This document shows positions 39,837 to 47,681 of a DNA stretch of 64,000 bases, one piece after another. The position numbers and the translations under genes were made by a program. The notes under the pieces are model-generated. The model saw only the letters and a list, made by a program, of their open reading frames with translations. It searched no databases and had not been told where the DNA came from. The DNA lies in NCBI GenBank assembly GCA_031281345.1, contig JAITFN010000020.1, forward strand, positions 1 through 64,000, given 5' to 3'. Numbering within the stretch: position 1 is the stretch's first letter; each line of letters begins with the position of its first letter. The stretch comes from Candidatus Fibrimonadaceae bacterium. Its GTDB lineage: Bacteria; Fibrobacterota; Fibrobacteria; Fibrobacterales; Fibrobacteraceae.

Positions 39837-42693
39837 TGAACTAATATCTATTAAAGCGTGGGCAGAAAAACATTCCTTTGACCAAGGAGACACGTTTGAC
39901 TATTTGAAAGGAAAAACCTTGGACGGCGTATTGGTTAAATCCACAAACACAAAGGTTTCTGAGGTAGCTTTGGATTCTTTCAAGGGCGATGTTCTAAGTG
40001 CCCAAAAAAGAAAACCAGCTAATAAAGGTGTGAAAAAAACCAAAGCCGAAAAGTCGGAGAGTTCTGGTGGAAAAAGTACCTTAACAACACTAAAAAAAAT
40101 AGACAAACCAACAAAGCCTGCATCGCAAGCAAAGGCTGCACCACCAAAAGAACCACCTGCACCACCACCAGCGGTAGAGCAAGAACCAGCAGCAAGCGTA
40201 GCTGCTGTACCTCCCACGCCAGTACAAAAAACCGAACGCCCAAAGCCAGCACCAGAAAAAAAACAGGTAGAGAAACATATTGCCGCAAAACCCGAAATTC
40301 ATAAAGAAGAAACATTAGAAGAACCAGAACAGGAACAAATTGAACAAACCGAACAGCAGTCTGTTGCAAGCGAACCTAAAAAAACAGTTGCATTCACAGC
40401 CGATGTTTCAAAGGTTGTGGATCCTGCAATTTTAGCGCGAATTCAAAAGAGCAAGCAAGAAAAAGCCACCATGCGCAACAACAGGGGCGATAAAAACAAA
40501 GGTGGCAAAAATCAGCAAAACAATAACAACAATAGAAACAACGGTTCAAAACAAACTTCCGCAACTGGCTACAGCGGAAATTTGCGCATACAGCCAAGGC
40601 AAACAGAAAACAAAGCACAAGCCGGACTACAAACCCGGCGCCCTGGATTTGGCACAACTCTGCAAGATGTTTTATCTGCAAACGCACCAGCTCACAAAGA
40701 CTTTTTAGACAACAGAACCCGCACAGGCAAAGGCGGCGGCCACGGCGATTCCCGCAAGCGTGGCAAAAAAGGAAAAGACTCTCTGAGAGAGAGGGAAATT
40801 CAAAAAGAAAATATTGAAAAGGCTCAAAAAAGAGTTTCTGACGTTTTGGTTTCTCTCTCCAAAACCCCCGTTAAAAAAGTATATAACAAAGACAAAATCC
40901 AAGCCGAGGGAGCCGAAGCCTCAAAGGTGATATACGTTTCTGCTTCTGTTTCTGTTGGCGAGCTAGCGAGCCTTATGGAACAGCCCTCTGCAAGCGTTAT
41001 TGGCAAGTGCATGGAAATGAACGAAATGCTAACCATAAACAAACGCTTGGATTTTGATATGGTGCAAATAATAGCATCCGAATTTGGTTTTGAAGCTCGG
41101 CTTCAAGAAGAATACCAAGAAGAAACACTCGGTATTCAGGCAGATGCAGAAGAGAATTTGAGACCAAGGCACCCGGTGGTGACTGTTATGGGTCACGTAG
41201 ATCACGGAAAAACCTCACTCTTGGATTATATTCGCAAAACCAATGTGGTACGCGGAGAATCTGGCGGCATAACTCAGCATATAGGTGCTTATGAGGTAGA
41301 AACTCCAAACGGGAAAATCACGTTCTTGGATACTCCAGGTCACGAAGCCTTTAACGCGATGCGTACTCGTGGTTCGCAAGTTACCGATGTTATAGTTTTG
41401 GTGGTTGCCGCAGACTCAATGGTTATGCCGCAAACTGTGGAATCAATTGAACTTGCAAAAATGGCAAATGTTCCTATTCTTGTTGCAATCACAAAAATAG
41501 ATTTGCCAACCGCAAACCCCGATAAAATAATGTCTCAGCTCTCCGAAAGAGGTGTGCAGGTGGACGAATGGGGCGGCAGTGTTAGCTGTGTTAAAATATC
41601 TGTTAAAACCGGAGAAGGCATAGAAAAATTGCTAGAAACTCTCGCTTTGGAATCTGATGTTTTGGAATTAAGAGCAAATCCAAATGCAAGCGCAAGAGGT
41701 GCTGTTGTAGAAAGCCGCTTAGATGCGGGCAAGGGAACAATAGCCACCATTTTGGTTCAAAACGGAACCTTGCGAGTTCGCGATTGCTTTGTGTGCGGAA
41801 ATTACAGCGGCAGAGTTCGCGCCTTGTTCAACGAGCACGGCGATAGTTTAAAAGAAGCAGGCCCAAGTACGCCTTGCCAAGTTTTGGGATTCAACGGCAC
41901 TCCGCAAGCAGGCGATGATTTGGTTGTTGTGGAAAGCGATCAAGCTGCCTCCGAAATTGCGGCTAAACGTCAGCAAACAGCTCACGAAAGAGCCTTGCGC
42001 TTTAAAACTCACATGTCTCTTGAACAGGTTTACGACGAAGCAAAGTCTGGTAAAATATCTGAGCTTAACCTTGTGATAAAAACCGATGTTGCAGGTTCTT
42101 GCGAAGCGCTCGCAGAGTCTTTGACCAACCTCTCAAACAACGAAGTGAAAATCAAAATTGTTCGCAAAGGTGTTGGCGCAATTAACGATGACGACGTACG
42201 TTTGGCTTCTATTTCCAATGCAATTATAGTTGCTTTCCATTTAATGCCCTCTCATTCCATAAGAGAACTTGCGGAGCAAGAAGGCGTTGAAATTAAAACC
42301 TACCGCGTTATATACGATGTTATAGAAGAAATAAAGGGCGCAATAGAAGGCTTGCTAAAACCTGTGAACAAAGAAGAGGTCACAGGCGAAGCCGAAATTC
42401 GTCAGGTATTTAAAATACCAAAAGTTGGCTTGATTGCCGGATGTATGGTAAAGAGCGGTGAAGTGGATAGAGAATCTCAAGTTCGCGTTTATAGAGATGG
42501 CGTTGAACTTGGCCTAACAAAGGTTCAGTCGCTAAAGCGTGTGAAAGACGATGTTTCTTCTGTTAAAACTGGCCTTGAATGCGGCATTGGTCTCAGAGGC
42601 TACGATAATATAGAAGAAGGCGATGTTCTGATATTCTTTAAACAGGTATCTGTTGCTCGTACTTTGGCAGATGTAGCTAAGGAAAATAAATGA
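39829..42693 (+). CDS. infB: Translation initiation factor IF-2
   Basis: GTPase that positions initiator tRNA; 954 residues. The N-terminal 430 residues are low-complexity (Lys/Glu/Pro/Ala/Gln and an Asn-rich patch) and include the IF2N-like segment SVSVGELASLMEQPSASVIGKC. The G domain has GHVDHGKT (G1), GGITQHIGAYEV (G2), DTPGHEAF (G3), TKID (G4) and SVKTGEGI (G5), followed by domains II-IV. ATG 39829 overlaps the nusA stop by 8 bp and gives MSNELISIKAWAEKH, a normal start; the open extension upstream is nusA in another frame. Confidence 0.96.
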   Translation: MSNELISIKAWAEKHSFDQGDTFDYLKGKTLDGVLVKSTNTKVSEVALDSFKGDVLSAQKRKPANKGVKKTKAEKSESSGGKSTLTTLKKIDKPTKPASQAKAAPPKEPPAPPPAVEQEPAASVAAVPPTPVQKTERPKPAPEKKQVEKHIAAKPEIHKEETLEEPEQEQIEQTEQQSVASEPKKTVAFTADVSKVVDPAILARIQKSKQEKATMRNNRGDKNKGGKNQQNNNNNRNNGSKQTSATGYSGNLRIQPRQTENKAQAGLQTRRPGFGTTLQDVLSANAPAHKDFLDNRTRTGKGGGHGDSRKRGKKGKDSLREREIQKENIEKAQKRVSDVLVSLSKTPVKKVYNKDKIQAEGAEASKVIYVSASVSVGELASLMEQPSASVIGKCMEMNEMLTINKRLDFDMVQIIASEFGFEARLQEEYQEETLGIQADAEENLRPRHPVVTVMGHVDHGKTSLLDYIRKTNVVRGESGGITQHIGAYEVETPNGKITFLDTPGHEAFNAMRTRGSQVTDVIVLVVAADSMVMPQTVESIELAKMANVPILVAITKIDLPTANPDKIMSQLSERGVQVDEWGGSVSCVKISVKTGEGIEKLLETLALESDVLELRANPNASARGAVVESRLDAGKGTIATILVQNGTLRVRDCFVCGNYSGRVRALFNEHGDSLKEAGPSTPCQVLGFNGTPQAGDDLVVVESDQAASEIAAKRQQTAHERALRFKTHMSLEQVYDEAKSGKISELNLVIKTDVAGSCEALAESLTNLSNNEVKIKIVRKGVGAINDDDVRLASISNAIIVAFHLMPSHSIRELAEQEGVEIKTYRVIYDVIEEIKGAIEGLLKPVNKEEVTGEAEIRQVFKIPKVGLIAGCMVKSGEVDRESQVRVYRDGVELGLTKVQSLKRVKDDVSSVKTGLECGIGLRGYDNIEEGDVLIFFKQVSVARTLADVAKENK

Positions 42694-43040
42694 GCATAAG
42701 AACCGATAGACTTGGCGCAGAGATGCAAAAAGAGATTTCTACTCTTTTGCACAACGGTTTGAAGAACCCAAATGTAGGCTTGGCCTCTATTTCCCGCGTT
42801 GATGTTAGTGCAGACCTTTCTTTCGCAAAAGTGAGGGTTTCTGTTTTGGGCTCAAAACAAGAACAGATGAAAAGCCTAAACGCCCTGCAACAATCCGCCG
42901 GATTTATACGCTCACACCTCGCAAAACTCATAAAACTCCGCAAATTTCCCGAACTCCACTTTGTTTTTGACGAAAACTTGCAGCACGCTGCAAGGATAGA
43001 CGAGATTTTGCACGGGTTGAAAGAAAAGGGTGAGTTGTAA
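42690..43040 (+). CDS. rbfA: 30S ribosome-binding factor A
   Basis: Small KH-fold assembly factor, 116 residues: RTDRLGAEMQKEISTLL, VGLASISRVDVSADLSFAKVRVSVLG, LRKFPELHFVFDENLQHAARIDEIL. ATG overlaps the infB stop by 4 bp. The last 28 bp before its final codons are repeated exactly at 43743-43770, on the far side of a toxin-antitoxin pair, so the present C-terminus (GEL-stop) may have been created by an insertion. Confidence 0.94.
   Translation: MSIRTDRLGAEMQKEISTLLHNGLKNPNVGLASISRVDVSADLSFAKVRVSVLGSKQEQMKSLNALQQSAGFIRSHLAKLIKLRKFPELHFVFDENLQHAARIDEILHGLKEKGEL
43007..43034 (+). repeat. 28-bp direct repeat, copy 1 (rbfA 3' end)
   Basis: Identical to 43743-43770. The two copies bracket the VapBC-like pair; sequence after each copy differs. 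Confidence 0.92.
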
Positions 43041-43060
43041 GCTCGCCGTTGGGTTAGCTT

Positions 43061-43071
43061 TTTACTATATT
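43061..43071 (+). promoter_or_regulatory. Putative -10 element (TTTACTATATT) of toxin-antitoxin pair
   Basis: Ends 7 nt before ATG 43079; no Shine-Dalgarno. Confidence 0.5.
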
Positions 43072-43078
43072 TTCATCT

Positions 43079-43324
43079 ATGACCACACTATCCATAAATG
43101 AAGATTTGCTTGAGCAAATAAATGCCGAGGCTCGAAGCGAGGCTCGGTCTGTTTCGGAAATAATATCCGACGCAATTCATTCATATATTCAGAAAAAACA
43201 GAATATCAGGGAAGTAGCAATGTCAGGTAGTTCTCTTATGGATTTTTACGGAATATTCAAAGATAATCCAATTCCAGATAAATTAGAACTTCGCAAGGAA
43301 TTTTATGAAAAAAATTCTCGTTGA
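43079..43324 (+). CDS. VapB-type ribbon-helix-helix antitoxin
   Basis: An 81-residue protein beginning MTTLSINEDLLEQINAEA, a ribbon-helix-helix start, with SVSEIISDAIHSYIQKK as the second helix and a flexible C-terminus (MDFYGIFKDNPIPDKLELRKEF) that would wrap the toxin. A GAGGCTCG direct duplication within it encodes EARSEARS. It overlaps the PIN toxin by 20 bp and is preceded by its own -10-like element, so the pair is an independent operon inserted after rbfA. Confidence 0.75.
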   Translation: MTTLSINEDLLEQINAEARSEARSVSEIISDAIHSYIQKKQNIREVAMSGSSLMDFYGIFKDNPIPDKLELRKEFYEKNSR

Positions 43325-43733
43325 TATAAACATAATTTTAGATTTTCTGAACAAACGAAATTTTTACGAACTAGCAAAACAAATTATACAACTCTGTTCT
43401 GATAAAAAAATTCAAGGTTATGTTTGCGCTCACGAAATTACAACGTTGTCATATTTTTTGGAAAAAGACAAAGAAAGCGATATTGTCAATAATATTTTGA
43501 TTTCAATTATGGATATGTTTAAAATTATTTCTATAGATGAAAATATTTTAAGGAATGCTTTAAAATCTCAAATAAAAGATTTTGAAGATGCTGTAATAGA
43601 GGTGAGTTCTTTGCAAAATGATGTAGATTGCATAGTTTCCAGAAATAAAGAAGATTTTACAAAATCAAAAGTCCTTTGTTTGGAACCTGCAGATTTTTTA
43701 GCTATGCTTAATTCTAATCCCGTTTCGTTCTAA
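43305..43733 (+). CDS. VapC-type PIN-domain ribonuclease toxin
   Basis: A 142-residue PIN-domain protein expected to cleave RNA (tRNA or rRNA in known VapC toxins). All four usual acidic positions can be seen: Asp in ILVDINIILDFL, Glu in HEITTLS, Asp in KDFEDAVIEVSS, Asp in DCIVSRNKEDF. It overlaps its antitoxin gene and, unlike the PIN frame at 35069, is complete. The whole pair lies between two exact 28-bp copies of the rbfA end. Confidence 0.85.
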   Translation: MKKILVDINIILDFLNKRNFYELAKQIIQLCSDKKIQGYVCAHEITTLSYFLEKDKESDIVNNILISIMDMFKIISIDENILRNALKSQIKDFEDAVIEVSSLQNDVDCIVSRNKEDFTKSKVLCLEPADFLAMLNSNPVSF

Positions 43734-43742
43734 ACAACACAA

Positions 43743-43770
43743 TTTGCACGGGTTGAAAGAAAAGGGTGAG
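43743..43770 (+). repeat. 28-bp direct repeat, copy 2
   Basis: Exact copy of 43007-43034, found 9 bp after the toxin stop codon. Confidence 0.92.
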
Positions 43771-43800
43771 AGCTTGCTCTGGAGGCAAAAGTTCAGACAA

Positions 43801-43811
43801 TTTACTATATT
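43801..43811 (+). promoter_or_regulatory. Putative -10 element (TTTACTATATT) of RND exporter
   Basis: Ends 6 nt before ATG 43818. Confidence 0.5.
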
Positions 43812-43817
43812 CTACCC

Positions 43818-46424
43818 ATGCCAAATTCCAACCTCCCCTTTCAAGAACGTTTTGCAAATTGGTATATATCCTTTGTTTGCAAAAATAAATTCAAAACGCT
43901 GGCATTCTATATTTGCTTTGCACTTATATGCCTGTTCCCTATACTTGTTTACCCTGGCTTGAAACTAGATGCAGATTTGTCCAAGCTCTTGCCAGATTCA
44001 ACTCCTAGCGTTATTGCGTTAAAAGAATCTTACACACGCTTTGGTAGCACAGACCGCTTTATGATAGCTATTCAGAGCGAAAATGTGGATATTGTGGATT
44101 CGCTTCAAAAAGAAATAAGGGCTTATATTGAAGAAAAATGGGTGGGCGATTTTGTTTCCACTCAAATAGACAACGACAACAAATTTTTCAAAGACAACGC
44201 TCTGCTCTACTTGCCTATTGAACATCTGGAACACATTAGAGATAACCTAGAAGAAGTGCAATTGGAAATAGGCAGAAAAAACTTGCCCTTTGTGGTTGAT
44301 TTGGTGCAAAGCGAGCCAAAGAAAAAGCGAGTTTGGTTTGATGCAAACATTCCTCAGGAACTTGGGCTCCCAGACGAAGCCGCAGGTGCCTTTGACTCAT
44401 TTTTTAAATCCGATAAAAAAGATACCGCAGATACCGCAGAAGTAGTACAAGGGCCTCCGCCTTGGGATAACAAGGGTCCTGTTCCAGAGCACTTAAAAAC
44501 AAGATTCATTGGCTGCCCCAGACCAGATAGCACTGGTAAAATTTTATTTAACGGAACAGTGCAGGCAAAATTAACCTTGCCATCCACAGATTATGCCTTT
44601 GTTGGGCACATACTAGCTCGCTCCGACACGCTTTTGCAATATTTTTCAAAAAAATATCACAACTTGCCTGTACGCTTTTCCGTTGAAGGAACCTACGAGG
44701 GTTTAAAAGAAGTAGAAGATTTGCAAAACGATTCCGTTACATCTTTTGCCATAAGCCTCGTTTTAATAATAGCCATAACAATTTGGTTTTTCAGAAGTGT
44801 AAAAGGTCCTTTCCTTGTTATAGCAACAGTACTTTACGCCTGCCTTCCTATGCTTGCTGTTACTGCTATTTTTTATGGAACCTTAAACCCATTCACAGTT
44901 TTTGTAGCCACCATAATTTTAGGCATAGGCATAGATTATTCCATACACATGCTTGGCACAACGCAAAAATTTCTTGAAAATCTCAACTTGGAAGAAGCCT
45001 TGAAAGAAGCTCAAAAAGAAATGTTTAAACCATTCATATTAGCCAGCGGAACAACAATCGCTGCATTTTTAACGCTTTTGGCTGCGCATTTCCGCGGTTT
45101 TTACGAGTTTGGAGTTGTGGCATCTTTTGGTGTTTTGTTCAGCATGATAACTTCTTTTTTAATTTTGCCGGTGTTTTCAATATGCTCCGGTGGTATTCCG
45201 CATGCACCAAAAAATAGCTTTTTGCCTGCAACCTGGGACGAATCCAGAATTTTCAAATTCTTTAAACGCTGCGCTATAACCACTGCTATTTTAACAGTAA
45301 TTTTATTGTTCTTTGCACCTTATGCTGAATTTGAACACAACCTCAATAATTTACGTAGAGAGGCCACCAAGCAAACCGCGGAAAAAGGCATTTCTGCTGG
45401 AGCAACTATTTCAAGCGGTCGCAAATCCTCTCAGCCAGCCGCGGTGATGGGTTCTAAAACAGAACAACTGGATAAGCTCTACGATACTCTGATGATTCGT
45501 TTGCACAAAGAAAAAGAACCTACCTTGCGTAGCTTTTTAACCCTTAAAACATTTGTACCTCCGCAAGATGCGCAAAAAGAGAGACTGGAAATAATAGAGG
45601 AAATTCGCGAACTTGCAGAAGCAAGGGTTTTTGACAAAGCCACCGGCGATGATTCCACCAACATAGCCGCACTGAGAGATTTAACGCAAGTTGAAAAAAC
45701 CTTTGATGCAAAAGACATACCAGAATGGGCGCTTGATTTGCTCAAAGAAAAAGACGGGAGTTATGGTAAAATAGGTTTTATTTACGGACGCTATGAAAGC
45801 TGGGACGCTCGTGCGGTTCATAAATTCCAAAAAGATTTCAGCGACTGGAATTTTGACGGAGAAAAACTCAGAGTATTCTCTTCACAGTTTATTCTTTCAG
45901 ATGTTATAGATTCTGTTAAGGAAGATAGTTTTAATTTGGCAATTTTAATAACTGTCATAATATTCTTAACCCTTGTGATTAGCCTCAGAAAACCCTCTCT
46001 CTTCGCATCTGGATTTTTATCTTTTGCCTCTGGAATACTCTTCACCATTGGGCTTATGGGCTTTTTAACGCATTTCTTTGACTTTGGAAAAATAGGCATT
46101 TACAATGTTATTGTTATTCCAATGGTTTTGGGGCTGGGCATTGATTTTGCAGTTCACATTATTATGAAATGGACACATAGCGAAGTTGGAATTCGCGAAC
46201 TTTTAGATACCACTGGGCGCAATGTTATGGCAAGCGCAACCACAACAGCCGCAGGTTTTGTGGGAATGCTCTTCACCGCTCACAAGGGTTTAAAAAGCAT
46301 TGGAGATCTCGCTTGCATGGGAATAATGGCCTTTCTCTTTACCAGCATAATATTTTCAATATTCCTGTGCGGGGCTTTGCTCAAAAGGCAACCTGCCACA
46401 CCAGGGCAAAAAACGCATAAATAG
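43818..46424 (+). CDS. RND-superfamily (MMPL/HpnN-like) exporter
   Basis: An 868-residue inner-membrane transporter with the two-fold RND layout: helix 1 (about 27-48), a periplasmic domain (about 50-295), helices 2-6, helix 7 (about 480-500), a second periplasmic domain, and helices 8-12. The paired motifs GIGIDYSIHML and GLGIDFAVHIIMKW carry the Asp residues typical of MMPL-type proton-driven exporters. Such proteins move lipids, hopanoids or hydrophobic compounds; the cargo here is unknown. Its 3' end overlaps the convergent rhomboid gene by 44 bp. Confidence 0.85.
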   Translation: MPNSNLPFQERFANWYISFVCKNKFKTLAFYICFALICLFPILVYPGLKLDADLSKLLPDSTPSVIALKESYTRFGSTDRFMIAIQSENVDIVDSLQKEIRAYIEEKWVGDFVSTQIDNDNKFFKDNALLYLPIEHLEHIRDNLEEVQLEIGRKNLPFVVDLVQSEPKKKRVWFDANIPQELGLPDEAAGAFDSFFKSDKKDTADTAEVVQGPPPWDNKGPVPEHLKTRFIGCPRPDSTGKILFNGTVQAKLTLPSTDYAFVGHILARSDTLLQYFSKKYHNLPVRFSVEGTYEGLKEVEDLQNDSVTSFAISLVLIIAITIWFFRSVKGPFLVIATVLYACLPMLAVTAIFYGTLNPFTVFVATIILGIGIDYSIHMLGTTQKFLENLNLEEALKEAQKEMFKPFILASGTTIAAFLTLLAAHFRGFYEFGVVASFGVLFSMITSFLILPVFSICSGGIPHAPKNSFLPATWDESRIFKFFKRCAITTAILTVILLFFAPYAEFEHNLNNLRREATKQTAEKGISAGATISSGRKSSQPAAVMGSKTEQLDKLYDTLMIRLHKEKEPTLRSFLTLKTFVPPQDAQKERLEIIEEIRELAEARVFDKATGDDSTNIAALRDLTQVEKTFDAKDIPEWALDLLKEKDGSYGKIGFIYGRYESWDARAVHKFQKDFSDWNFDGEKLRVFSSQFILSDVIDSVKEDSFNLAILITVIIFLTLVISLRKPSLFASGFLSFASGILFTIGLMGFLTHFFDFGKIGIYNVIVIPMVLGLGIDFAVHIIMKWTHSEVGIRELLDTTGRNVMASATTTAAGFVGMLFTAHKGLKSIGDLACMGIMAFLFTSIIFSIFLCGALLKRQPATPGQKTHK

Positions 46425-47235
46425 CAAGCACAATAAAAACATCAAGTTTTCCTATGGGTTCGCCCCAGCGTAGCCATTTTTTGGACGGGGCAAAACCCGC
46501 AATGGCTCCCATAATAAGTCCAAAAAAATGCCCAGGTATATCCACCTTTGAAGTTTCATCTCCAATGCCCAAAAATACCGCAAGCAAAAACACCGCGAAC
46601 CATGGAACTATGCGCCTGCTAAAATTCTCCCTTTTCAACACCCTAACTTCAAGAGTAGCAAGGGCACCCAAACCGGCAAATACCGTTGACGAAAATCCAA
46701 GAGAAAAATAATTTTTCATTAAAAAAGCAGTTTCTAAATTTGCAAGTGCCGCAGCGAGCACTATAAAAGGAGCAATGCGGGCAAGCGGCATTTTAAAAGA
46801 TATTAAAGAAAACACAAAATAACCCGTGAGCAAATTTGAAACCAAGTGATAGTTGCTAGAGTGAAGCGTTTGCGCTGTGAAAAGTCTCCACCATTCTCCT
46901 TTTAAAATTCTGCTCGCATCTGCTATCCCAAAATTCTCCACTCCGTAATTTGAAAACTGAAAGAATGTGCAAAGCACAGGAATAAGCAAAAACCAAAGCG
47001 GTTGAGTGCTTGGCCTTAACATAGGGAGTGCTACTGTTTCTTTGTCCCAGTCTGGGTTTTCTTGTTTGTAGAGAGCTATTTGGGTCTCGGCGGCATAAAC
47101 ATCTTCTTCGTAAACGAAAATTTCCCAAGGGCCAAGGCTGTTTTGCAAAACAAAATGGCTTATTTTTTGGCTGCTCAAAACAAGGCTAAAATCTTTTATT
47201 ATGCGAAGCACGCCTTGTTCAATGCAAACTTCCAT
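46381..47235 (-). CDS. Rhomboid-family intramembrane protease
   Basis: A 284-residue protein. A cytosolic N-terminal part (about 1-75; FVYEEDVYAAETQIALYKQE, like small DUF2007-type domains) precedes a rhomboid core: GEWWRLFTAQTLHSSNYHLVSNL, the likely Ser in GFSSTVFAGLG (about 182) and the His in DIPGHFFGLIMG (about 236). Both catalytic residues are therefore present, though the serine loop is GFSST rather than the common GxSG. It overlaps the preceding ComEA-like gene by one base and the convergent exporter gene by 44 bp. Confidence 0.82.
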   Translation of the reverse strand: MEVCIEQGVLRIIKDFSLVLSSQKISHFVLQNSLGPWEIFVYEEDVYAAETQIALYKQENPDWDKETVALPMLRPSTQPLWFLLIPVLCTFFQFSNYGVENFGIADASRILKGEWWRLFTAQTLHSSNYHLVSNLLTGYFVFSLISFKMPLARIAPFIVLAAALANLETAFLMKNYFSLGFSSTVFAGLGALATLEVRVLKRENFSRRIVPWFAVFLLAVFLGIGDETSKVDIPGHFFGLIMGAIAGFAPSKKWLRWGEPIGKLDVFIVLAIYAFFALVWQVAF

Positions 47236-47681
47236 CAGTCAAACCTCACAAATTCTTCCATAGCCTGCCTTTTCTTTGCACCAATTCCGGGAACTTTCTC
47301 CAAATCTTTTGCTGTGCGAAAATTGCCATTTTTTTCTCTATAATCAATTATCTTTTGCGCAAGAGAAGGGCCAACTCCTTTTATAAAACACAAGTCTTCA
47401 TTGCTTGCGCTATTTATGGGAAGCGGAAATGCCGGAGCTTTCTTTTTTGGTTTCTTTTCCCTTTTGTGTTTTGCAAATTTGGCATCTTCATCGTCACTCG
47501 CTGTTGCTTCATTATCAATGGTATCAACAATAGCAACTGAATCTAAAACAGCCTCTTCGCTCATAGGCAAAAAAACGCTTTCCAAAGGAGAAATTTCGCT
47601 GAAAAATCCTAGTCGTGAAACACCGCCCAAAGCGAAAAGAAAAAGAGCCAAACACAAAAAACTTTTTTCTGCGCTATTCAT
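47235..47681 (-). CDS. ComEA-like helix-hairpin-helix protein
   Basis: A 148-residue exported or membrane-anchored protein: N-terminal hydrophobic segment (about 8-28), an acidic then Lys-rich linker (about 60-85), and a C-terminal double helix-hairpin-helix (SASNEDLCFIKGVGPSLAQKII and DLEKVPGIGAKKRQAMEEF). ComEA proteins bind incoming DNA in the periplasm during natural transformation. The coupling with comM two genes upstream and the pilin elsewhere is consistent with a DNA-uptake role, but ComEC is not in the window. Overlaps pyrG by 8 bp. Confidence 0.8.
   Translation of the reverse strand: MNSAEKSFLCLALFLFALGGVSRLGFFSEISPLESVFLPMSEEAVLDSVAIVDTIDNEATASDDEDAKFAKHKREKKPKKKAPAFPLPINSASNEDLCFIKGVGPSLAQKIIDYREKNGNFRTAKDLEKVPGIGAKKRQAMEEFVRFD

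Noticed and set aside
43744-43962. 72-residue frame starting with the rbfA tail
   Set aside because: Made by the 28-bp duplicate followed by out-of-frame reading of the RND exporter gene.
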